In this document: positions 56,405 to 64,000 of the stretch, piece after piece
How the letters are laid out: every line of letters starts with the position of its first letter
How positions within the stretch are numbered: the stretch's first letter is position 1
NCBI RefSeq assembly: GCF_024448335.1
Contig: NZ_JAMOHM010000010.1
Location: 62,001 to 126,000 of the forward strand
Origin: Stutzerimonas frequens
GTDB taxonomy: Bacteria; Pseudomonadota; Gammaproteobacteria; Pseudomonadales; Pseudomonadaceae
Length of the DNA stretch: 64,000 nucleotides
Direction of reading: 5' to 3'
Translations under genes and position numbers: made by a program
The notes under the pieces: generated by a model
The model's input: the letters and a program-made list of their open reading frames with translations, nothing else
Database searches by the model: none
What the model was told of the DNA's origin: nothing

Positions 56405-58942
56405 TCACTTGCCGGCGGGCGTCAGCAACAGGCGTTGGTTGCCATACACCTTGTCGAGATTCTCCGCCTTGAACGGGAAACTCATGTAGCTCGCCTTCAT
56501 CCACGCGTCGATGCCATCGGCGTAGTGCGGGCTGGCCGGATTGCCCGACTGGCCTGAACTGTTGAGGCCGATCATCGGCTCGTCACGGCCAAAGTCGACG
56601 ATGATGCGCATCGCCGGAATCAGCCAGGTATCGAAATCCGAACCCAGGTGATAGGCCGAGGCGTTCAGCGTGCTGTGGTCGCCGCCCATGGCATAGGGAC
56701 CGCGGTCCAGGTAGTCGCCGATGGCGTTGATCTTGCTCCGCTGGCCCGCCGGCATATGCGGCGCCAGCTGCGTCGCGCCGGAGGTCCAGCGAGCCGTATG
56801 CAGCGTGCCCCACTGCCACGCACTGCGATCGTTGCCCAGGCGGCTTTCCAGCAAGGTCACCGCTGCAGCCAAACTGCGCGCGAGGATCGCCGGTTTGTCT
56901 TCGGTTTGCGCGGTGCGCTGGTCGTTCCAGAATGGGCTGTCTTCGCGGCCGAGCAGATGGTCGGCCTGGGCCGAATAGGAGGTGTTGGCCGTCTGCACCA
57001 GTGCGCGCCACGCTGACGTATCTTCCGGCCCCAGCTCATCGAGAAAGATCTGCCGCGCGCTTTCGTGCAGGAAGGCGCCATACAGCGCGGCGTTGGCCGA
57101 ATCGGCCGCGAGCTTGCCATCGAAGGCGAGCAACCGATCCAGCGCCTCGCGCGCCTTGCTGCGCTCGGCGGACGGCAGTGCATCGATTGCCTGGCGCAAC
57201 GGCTCGGCCATGCCCGGCGCCTCGAACATCGTCCTGAGCTTGGCGGCGAAAGGCGTGACCTGGTCGTACTGCATCGCGATGGTGCTGCGGGTGTCGTGCT
57301 TGCCACGGCCAGCCAGTTCCGCCAGACGCTCATAACGCTCCGGACCATACCAGGAGCTGGAAAGCTGCATCCCGTAACCGCGCGGAACGCTGCGATGATT
57401 GGCGGTGCCGAGCCAGCCCTGGATCGGATCCTGATCGTAGGGATGCAGCATCGGATCGGCGAAACCATCCCACTCATATCGATTGTCCCAACCGGGCGAC
57501 GGCACCAGCCCCAGCCCCTCGCGACGATTGGGAAAACGTCCGGTGACCTGCCAGCCGATGCCCTGCTGGTCGGCAAAGACCAGATTCAGGGCGGTTGCAC
57601 GAATTTCGCGGGTCGCCTCGAAGGCCTGGTCCACCGACTGCGCGCGGGACAGGTCGAAGAAAGCGTCCAGCGTGCGATCGGCCTCCAGTTGCGTGGTCTT
57701 CAGTGCCAGACCGTAGCCGCTGGCGAGCTGCAGCGGCTGCAAGGGATGCTTGCGCTCGACCAGCGCCGTGTTCAGCAGAGGCCCATTACGGGTTTCGTAG
57801 ATGGTCTCGCGAATCGGTCGCTCGCCTTTGACGAAGTAGGTCTCATGCCGCTCGCGGGCCGGCAGCCATTTGCCGTCGGCCAGGTACATCAGCCGCGAGC
57901 CTTCGCGGCGCAGCTGCTCGAGATAGAGGTCCTGATTGTCGCCCATGACCATGGTCATGCCCCAACCGAGCTTGCCGTTGAAGCCGGCGACCACTGCGGG
58001 CACCCCGGCGATGGTGACGCCCGCGGCCTGGAACTTCGGTGCGCGGATCTGCATGAAATTCCAGTACGAGGGCATCGACAGCGGCAGGTGCGTGTCATTG
58101 GCCAGGATCGGCTTTCCGCTGCGCGTATTGCTGCCGGCGATGGCCCAGTTATTCGACGCGGCCATGCCGGTCGGGGTCAACGCTGCCAAGTGCTGAACGG
58201 CCTGCTCGATAGCCGTCAGCCCGGGCACGCTGCCACCCAGTTTCAGCCCCTTGAGCTTGTCCGCCTCGTCGAACGGCAAGGCCTCGTCCGGATAGATGGG
58301 CAATAGCCAGGCCAGCTTGTCGCTACCCACCTTCTGCGCCATCAGCAACGCGGCGACCTCTTCCTGCAGGTTCTGCGAAAGGCCGAAATTGAGCAGACAG
58401 AACACCAGCACCGAATCCTCGGGCTTCCAGTACTCCGGTTTGTAGCCGGACTCGGCGAGGTCCATCGGCAGTTTGTCGCGATGACGATACAGGTATGCGT
58501 TCACGCCGCGGGCGTAGACCTCAAAGAACCTCTTCATCCGCGGCGAGGATTCGCGATAGAGCAGCTCGGCGCTCTGGCGCAGATTGACCGCACGCATGAA
58601 GCGATCGGTCTCCAGCACACCGGGCCCGATCATCTCAGCCAAGCGCCCCTGGGCCATCAGCCGCAGGCTGATCATCTGGCTCAGCCGGTCGGTGGCGTGG
58701 ACGTAACCCATGGCGAACAGCGCATCGTGAAACGACGAGGTCTCGATCAGTGGCATGCCCAGCGAATTGCGCCGGATGCTCGCACTGCCTGCCAGTCCGG
58801 TTAGCGGCTGGATGCCCTGCGCTGGCGGCAGACTGGCGCTGTAGCGGTTATCGAGATAGGCCTGACAACCGCCGAGGCCGGCCAGGCCGAGCGCGGCCCC
58901 CAACGTCAGACGAACCAGGGCGTACGGCAGACGCAGAGACAT
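56405..58942 (-). CDS. QuiP-like acyl-homoserine lactone acylase (penicillin acylase family)
   Basis: An Ntn-hydrolase of 845 residues, close in length and sequence to P. aeruginosa QuiP, which cleaves long-chain acyl-homoserine lactones. It has a signal with a lipobox-like LGGC (residues 23-26), an alpha chain, and the autoprocessing junction AAS-NNW with Ser263 as the future N-terminal nucleophile; the beta-chain block [20 protein letters not shown] follows. The residue before Ser263 is Ala rather than the usual Gly. Likely periplasmic; quorum-signal or other amide turnover. Confidence 0.92.
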   Translation of the reverse strand: MSLRLPYALVRLTLGAALGLAGLGGCQAYLDNRYSASLPPAQGIQPLTGLAGSASIRRNSLGMPLIETSSFHDALFAMGYVHATDRLSQMISLRLMAQGRLAEMIGPGVLETDRFMRAVNLRQSAELLYRESSPRMKRFFEVYARGVNAYLYRHRDKLPMDLAESGYKPEYWKPEDSVLVFCLLNFGLSQNLQEEVAALLMAQKVGSDKLAWLLPIYPDEALPFDEADKLKGLKLGGSVPGLTAIEQAVQHLAALTPTGMAASNNWAIAGSNTRSGKPILANDTHLPLSMPSYWNFMQIRAPKFQAAGVTIAGVPAVVAGFNGKLGWGMTMVMGDNQDLYLEQLRREGSRLMYLADGKWLPARERHETYFVKGERPIRETIYETRNGPLLNTALVERKHPLQPLQLASGYGLALKTTQLEADRTLDAFFDLSRAQSVDQAFEATREIRATALNLVFADQQGIGWQVTGRFPNRREGLGLVPSPGWDNRYEWDGFADPMLHPYDQDPIQGWLGTANHRSVPRGYGMQLSSSWYGPERYERLAELAGRGKHDTRSTIAMQYDQVTPFAAKLRTMFEAPGMAEPLRQAIDALPSAERSKAREALDRLLAFDGKLAADSANAALYGAFLHESARQIFLDELGPEDTSAWRALVQTANTSYSAQADHLLGREDSPFWNDQRTAQTEDKPAILARSLAAAVTLLESRLGNDRSAWQWGTLHTARWTSGATQLAPHMPAGQRSKINAIGDYLDRGPYAMGGDHSTLNASAYHLGSDFDTWLIPAMRIIVDFGRDEPMIGLNSSGQSGNPASPHYADGIDAWMKASYMSFPFKAENLDKVYGNQRLLLTPAGK

Positions 58943-59018
58943 CGAAGACTCCTGTGCGGGCTTGGCGAGGGATGGGTGCTAACAGATTAGAGGGCGTACG
59001 GCGAAGAAGATCGGTCGA

Positions 59019-59480
59019 TCAGGCCGCGTCGCGGGATTTTGGCAGAGCTTCGTCGAGCAGCCAACGGGCCGAACGGCGCGCTTCGGCCTTGTGTTGCAAC
59101 TCGAGCGCGCTGAACTGCGCCTCGTGGCGCCGACGTTCGCTCTTGTCCAGCGCCTTCCAGGCTGCATGGGTCGGCACCTGCTCTGTGGCGTCGAACAACT
59201 GCTGGAACACCTGGCAACGGGGATGCTGCCCGAGGGTGACGTCGTAGTTGTCGAGCAGCACCTTGATGCGGATGGCGCCCTCGATCAGCGGTAACTGCTC
59301 GTCCAACAGACAGCTGGCGAGGATTCGCAGATCCTCGGCCAACGCCGTCTGCTGTTGCGCGCGTGCCTCGGCCTGCAAACGCTCGTTGCGCCATACGCGA
59401 CGCCACAAATACAGCGCATAGCCGGCCAGTGCTGCAACCAGCAGCACGGCGATGACGAGCAGACCGAGGAAAAGACTCAT
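59019..59480 (-). CDS. DUF2489 family membrane-anchored protein
   Basis: A 153-residue protein with one N-terminal helix (LGLLVIAVLLVAALAGYALYLW) and a charged helical cytoplasmic domain (EDLRILASCLLDEQLPLIEGAIRIKVLLDNY), as in DUF2489 proteins of Pseudomonas. Function unknown. The start is the ATG at 59480; upstream in-frame sequence overlaps the SEC-C gene. Eight bases separate it from that gene, so they probably form an operon. Confidence 0.85.
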   Translation of the reverse strand: MSLFLGLLVIAVLLVAALAGYALYLWRRVWRNERLQAEARAQQQTALAEDLRILASCLLDEQLPLIEGAIRIKVLLDNYDVTLGQHPRCQVFQQLFDATEQVPTHAAWKALDKSERRRHEAQFSALELQHKAEARRSARWLLDEALPKSRDAA

Positions 59481-59487
59481 GGAAGCA

Positions 59488-59676
59488 TCAGGCCCCGTGG
59501 CACTTCTTGTATTTCTTCTGGCTACCGCAGGGGCACGGATCGTTGCGACCGACATCCTTCAGCGGATTGCGCACCGGCTCGTGTCCATGATTGCAGTGCG
59601 GCCCGTGGACGTGGTGATGGTCGTGGTCGTGGTCGTGGTTGCAGTCGGGACCATGCACATGGGGTTCGTGACTCAT
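59488..59676 (-). CDS. Small His-rich SEC-C motif protein
   Basis: A 62-residue protein. The first half is extremely rich in His and Asp ([19 protein letters not shown]), with 14 His in total, and the end is a SEC-C zinc motif ([15 protein letters not shown]). SEC-C tails of this kind bind zinc and occur on SecA and as free small proteins. The His-rich part could store or deliver metal. It starts seven bases after the lipoprotein gene. Confidence 0.9.
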   Translation of the reverse strand: MSHEPHVHGPDCNHDHDHDHHHVHGPHCNHGHEPVRNPLKDVGRNDPCPCGSQKKYKKCHGA

Positions 59677-59683
59677 CTGGGTA

Positions 59684-60181
59684 CTACTCCGGAATAAAGT
59701 TGCCCGGGATTATCTCGCCATTGTTGGAAATGTGCACGCGTCGCCCAGCCATCAGCCCGGTCTTGAGTTCGCCGGCCAGTCGGTAGTTGATCGGGCGATC
59801 CGGTTTTTCCAAGAGCCGCACGATGTACTTCATGTGCCGCCACAGATTGGTGTGCACCGGCACCTCGTAGTACTCGAAGCTGTTGGCAGGAACGGTCAGC
59901 CAACCGCTGGACTCGCCGCTGGCCAGTTCCACATCGTTGAGATGAACCGTATAGATGAGGCCTCGCACCGGCAGGCTGTGATCGTTGGGGTTGTCGATGC
60001 GGAAGCGCAGCATGAACTGCTGTTCCAGCAGCCGCGCCTTGATGATATCGACCTTGGTGAGTTCGACTTTCGGGTCCTTGAAATCGCCCGAAAACCAGGT
60101 CGAACAACCGGCCATACCGCCAAGCAGCGTCAGCAACACGACCGTTCTTAGAATTCTTATTGTGTGTGCCTGGCAAGACAT
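59684..60181 (-). CDS. LEA14-like (WHy domain) lipoprotein
   Basis: The 165-residue protein has a signal with lipobox (LLGGMAGC, near residue 26) and a single WHy/LEA14-type beta-sandwich ([20 protein letters not shown] to FEYYEVPVH). Bacterial members are tied to desiccation and osmotic stress tolerance. The ATG at 60181 gives a normal-length signal; an ATG at 60214 is possible. It is the first gene of a three-gene leftward cluster with the SEC-C and DUF2489 genes. Confidence 0.88.
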   Translation of the reverse strand: MSCQAHTIRILRTVVLLTLLGGMAGCSTWFSGDFKDPKVELTKVDIIKARLLEQQFMLRFRIDNPNDHSLPVRGLIYTVHLNDVELASGESSGWLTVPANSFEYYEVPVHTNLWRHMKYIVRLLEKPDRPINYRLAGELKTGLMAGRRVHISNNGEIIPGNFIPE

Positions 60182-60328
60182 TCCGGTACTCCAAAGGACG
60201 GCCAAGTGTAGCAAGCGGCATGTTCACCGCAATGGGGTGGCGCCGCAAAATTACCAGTCTCAGGCCGCAATATGACACTGTCGTTGCAGGCATGCACAGC
60301 GGCATTCAGGCCACCGGCCAATGCACGA

Positions 60329-62090
<1,762 letters not shown>

Positions 62091-62104
62091 ACAGACGCAG
62101 ATCC

Positions 62105-62629
62105 TTATTCGAGTTCAGCGGCAGCCCAGCCTGGGCAAGGTGCCTCGGTGATGTGCACCGGACAGTGCGGCGACACCCTGGGAAAAAGTTGCAGCAGATC
62201 GGCATTGCGCATGCGCACGCAACCGTGGGAAAGCGGCACACCCATCGGTTCGCAATCGGGCGTGCCGTGGATGTAGATGTAACGGCGGAAGGTATCGACC
62301 TTCCCCATCCGGTTGACGCCCGGCTCGCAACCGCTCAGCCAGAGGATGCGAGTGAGTATCCAGTCGCGTCCAGGGAACCTTGCGTGCAGCTCCGGCGACC
62401 AGATTTCGCCGGTCCAGCGCCGCCCGCGCAGCACTGCCCCCTCGGGTAGGCCGTCGCCAATGCGCGCACGCACCTGATGCACGCCGCGCGGCGTACAGCC
62501 GGAACCATTCTGTTCGCCGACGCCGTTACGCGCGGTGGACACGGGGAAGCGCAGACGCAGCTGCCCATCGGCAAAGCCGTAGAGCTGCTGGTCAGCGATG
62601 GAAATATGCAGAAGATCGAGAAAGGCCAT
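62105..62629 (-). CDS. L,D-transpeptidase catalytic (YkuD) domain protein
   Basis: A 174-residue YkuD-domain protein. The catalytic motif is present as YIHGTPDCEPMGVPLSHGCVR, with Cys in SHGCVRM. There is no signal peptide or membrane helix, which is unusual for a peptidoglycan crosslinker; such cytoplasmic forms sit beside nagZ in Pseudomonas and may act on recycled muropeptides as carboxypeptidases. This role is inference. It lies immediately upstream of nagZ in the same direction. Confidence 0.9.
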   Translation of the reverse strand: MAFLDLLHISIADQQLYGFADGQLRLRFPVSTARNGVGEQNGSGCTPRGVHQVRARIGDGLPEGAVLRGRRWTGEIWSPELHARFPGRDWILTRILWLSGCEPGVNRMGKVDTFRRYIYIHGTPDCEPMGVPLSHGCVRMRNADLLQLFPRVSPHCPVHITEAPCPGWAAAELE

Positions 62630-62668
62630 GGGCGGCTAGCTTAGCCGATCCCCCGGTAGCCTTGTAGC

Positions 62669-63376
62669 TCAAGCCTTGGCCGGAATGGCCGCTGCGTTGC
62701 GCCGCGCGACGGGTTGCGCCGCCGCCAGGGTACTGTCATCGATGCCGCTGTCGGCCCGCATGCCGGCGGCCAGGAATGGCACCATCATGCGCATCACCTG
62801 TTCGATCGACGTGCGGACGCCGAAGTCGTTCTCGGAGATCGCACGCAGCGCCTTGATACCGGACATGCTGAATGCCGCGGCCCCTAGCATGAAATGCACA
62901 CGCCAGAACAGCTCGATCGGCGGAATGGCCGGCGCGGCGTCATGGACCTTGAGCATGTAGCGGCGAAACACCTTGCCGTACATGTCTTCAAGGTAGCGCC
63001 GCAGGTGCCCCTGGCTCTGACTGAAGGACAAGCCAAGCAGCCGCATGAATATCGACAGGTCGTCGCCGCTGCGCGGCTTGACCGCCAGTGCCTGCTCTAC
63101 GAGGATCTCCAGCAGCTCCTCCAGCGTGTCCTTCTTGTCGGTGAGCGCCTCGCGGCGATCCAGCTCACGTTCCAGGCTGGCACAGAACGGCCCGAGGAAG
63201 CGCGAGAACACTGCCTGGATGAGTGCCTTCTTCGAACCGAAGTGGTAGTTCACCGCCGCCAGGTTGACCCCAGCCTTGCTGGTGATCAGACGAAGCGAGG
63301 TTTCGGCGAAGCCTTTTTCCGCGAACAGCTGTTCCGCTGCATCAAGAATGCGCTCAACTGTTTCCGACTGCGCCAT
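62669..63376 (-). CDS. psrA: TetR-family regulator PsrA
   Basis: A TetR repressor of 235 residues: an N-terminal helix-turn-helix (RILDAAEQLFAEKGFAETSL RLITSKAGVNLAAVNYHFGS) and an all-helical ligand domain. Order and sequence match P. aeruginosa PsrA, which senses long-chain fatty acids and controls rpoS, fatty-acid oxidation and itself. The ATG at 63376 follows GGAGGGGG. Two operator palindromes lie just upstream, so autoregulation is likely. It is divergent from lexA. Confidence 0.94.
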   Translation of the reverse strand: MAQSETVERILDAAEQLFAEKGFAETSLRLITSKAGVNLAAVNYHFGSKKALIQAVFSRFLGPFCASLERELDRREALTDKKDTLEELLEILVEQALAVKPRSGDDLSIFMRLLGLSFSQSQGHLRRYLEDMYGKVFRRYMLKVHDAAPAIPPIELFWRVHFMLGAAAFSMSGIKALRAISENDFGVRTSIEQVMRMMVPFLAAGMRADSGIDDSTLAAAQPVARRNAAAIPAKA

Positions 63377-63391
63377 GCCCCCTCCGAAAGA

Positions 63392-63405
63392 CAAACAACT
63401 GTTTG
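63392..63405 (-). promoter_or_regulatory. PsrA operator palindrome 1
   Basis: CAAAC-AACT-GTTTG is a perfect inverted repeat matching the published PsrA site (G/C)AAAC-N2-4-GTTT(G/C). It lies 16 bases before the psrA start codon. Confidence 0.8.
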
Positions 63406-63418
63406 AAACTTACGTTTC
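63405..63418 (-). promoter_or_regulatory. PsrA operator palindrome 2
   Basis: GAAAC-TTAC-GTTTC is a second perfect repeat sharing one base with the first. Two abutting sites suggest cooperative binding of PsrA at its own promoter. Confidence 0.6.
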
Positions 63419-63533
63419 ACCGACCGGCAAGTCAACCACGAAACGCCGCATGGCACTAGCGTCATTGTCGCAGACGCACCGTCCAGCCCGCCGGCTGACC
63501 CGACATGAAACATTCATTGCCAAGGCCTGATCA

Positions 63534-63549
63534 CTGTATATAATCCCAG
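63534..63549 (+). promoter_or_regulatory. LexA (SOS) box 1
   Basis: CTGTATATAATCCCAG fits the SOS consensus CTGT-N8-ACAG at the CTG...CAG ends. It lies 28 bases before the lexA ATG and includes a TATAAT that may be the -10 box. Confidence 0.85.
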
Positions 63550-63552
63550 TCA

Positions 63553-63568
63553 CTGTATAAAAGAACAG
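63553..63568 (+). promoter_or_regulatory. LexA (SOS) box 2
   Basis: CTGTATAAAAGAACAG is a full CTGT-N8-ACAG match, three bases after box 1 and eight bases before the lexA ATG. Tandem boxes are the usual lexA autoregulatory arrangement. Confidence 0.92.
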
Positions 63569-63576
63569 AGACCGAC

Positions 63577-64000
63577 ATGATCAAGCTGACGCCTCGCCAG
63601 ACGGAAATCCTCGCCTTCATCAAGCGCTGCCTGGAAGACAACGGTTATCCGCCAACCCGCGCGGAGATCGCTCAGGAGCTCGGCTTCAAGTCGCCCAATG
63701 CCGCCGAGGAGCATCTCAAGGCGCTCGCCCGCAAAGGCGCCATCGAGATGACGCCCGGCGCCTCCCGCGGGATACGTATTCCCGACTTCGAGCCCGCACC
63801 TGCCGAAACCGGCTTGCCCATCATCGGCCGCGTCGCTGCTGGCGCACCGATACTGGCCCAGCAGCATGTCGAGGAATCCTGCCAGATCAGCCCCGCCTTT
63901 TTCCATCCGCGCGCCGATTATCTGCTGCGTGTGCACGGCATGAGCATGAAGGACATCGGCATTTACGACGGTGACCTGCTGGCCGTGCACACCACCCGTG
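63577..64000 (+). CDS. lexA: LexA repressor (cut by window end)
   Basis: LexA represses the SOS genes and cleaves itself with RecA. The first 141 residues are present: the winged helix-turn-helix domain ([41 protein letters not shown]), the cleavage bond Ala88-Gly89 in GRVAAGAPI and the catalytic Ser123 in GMSMKDIG. The catalytic Lys lies beyond the window. The ATG at 63577 follows AGAGACC, and two SOS boxes overlap the promoter. It is divergent from psrA. Confidence 0.96.
   Translation, partial: MIKLTPRQTEILAFIKRCLEDNGYPPTRAEIAQELGFKSPNAAEEHLKALARKGAIEMTPGASRGIRIPDFEPAPAETGLPIIGRVAAGAPILAQQHVEESCQISPAFFHPRADYLLRVHGMSMKDIGIYDGDLLAVHTTR

Overview
This is a chromosomal window from a gamma-proteobacterium of the genus Pseudomonas, most likely the stutzeri group (Stutzerimonas). 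The evidence is GC-rich coding sequence and two blocks whose gene order matches, from memory, the P. aeruginosa chromosome: xcpPQ-metZ-purF-cvpA-SPOR-folC-accD-trpF-truA-fimV-usg-asd-leuBDC-LysR, and mtnP-nagZ-psrA-lexA. A choline oxidation cluster and a QuiP-like acylase also fit. No insertion sequence, phage gene, CRISPR array or rRNA was seen.

Layout. 1-2.5 kb: a partial gene, then a small leftward envelope operon (membrane cytochrome c, DUF305 protein, lipoprotein) lying at the 3' side of a tRNA-Val/tRNA-Asp pair. 3-5.6 kb: type II secretion genes xcpP and xcpQ without the usual neighbouring xcpR-Z operon. 5.7-22.2 kb: leftward housekeeping genes for methionine, purine, folate, fatty acid, tryptophan, tRNA pseudouridine, pilus assembly (fimV), aspartate-family and leucine synthesis; the divergent LysR gene probably controls leuCDB. 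23.2-26.6 kb: a small heat-shock gene with a sigma-32-like promoter and a ROSE-like RNA thermometer, an SDR oxidoreductase, dusC and three small envelope proteins. 26.6-27.0 kb: two identical initiator tRNA-fMet units, each with promoter and terminator.

27.0-46.3 kb: an 18.4-kb rightward exopolysaccharide (EPS) locus. An unusually AT-rich 0.8-kb leader carries two copies of the ops element recognised by RfaH. The genes encode a 2OG-Fe(II) oxygenase, a DegT-type aminotransferase, a Wzx flippase, a Wzc-type tyrosine kinase, WbqC, a dedicated RfaH-family antiterminator, five glycosyltransferases, a Wzy-like polymerase, a PslG-like glycoside hydrolase, two acyltransferases and two small unknown proteins. 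It lacks an initiating sugar-phosphate transferase, a Wza export channel and nucleotide-sugar genes. The pairing of ops sites with an RfaH paralogue inside the same operon is the most interesting system in the window.

46.3-64 kb: a TPR protein gene with a doubtful 5' end, rimO, the choline/betaine genes betT-betB-betA without betI, an orphan trpB, trmO, a QuiP-like acyl-homoserine lactone acylase, four small envelope or metal-binding proteins, mtnP, nagZ, an L,D-transpeptidase-like gene, psrA with two operator palindromes, and lexA with two SOS boxes, cut by the window end.
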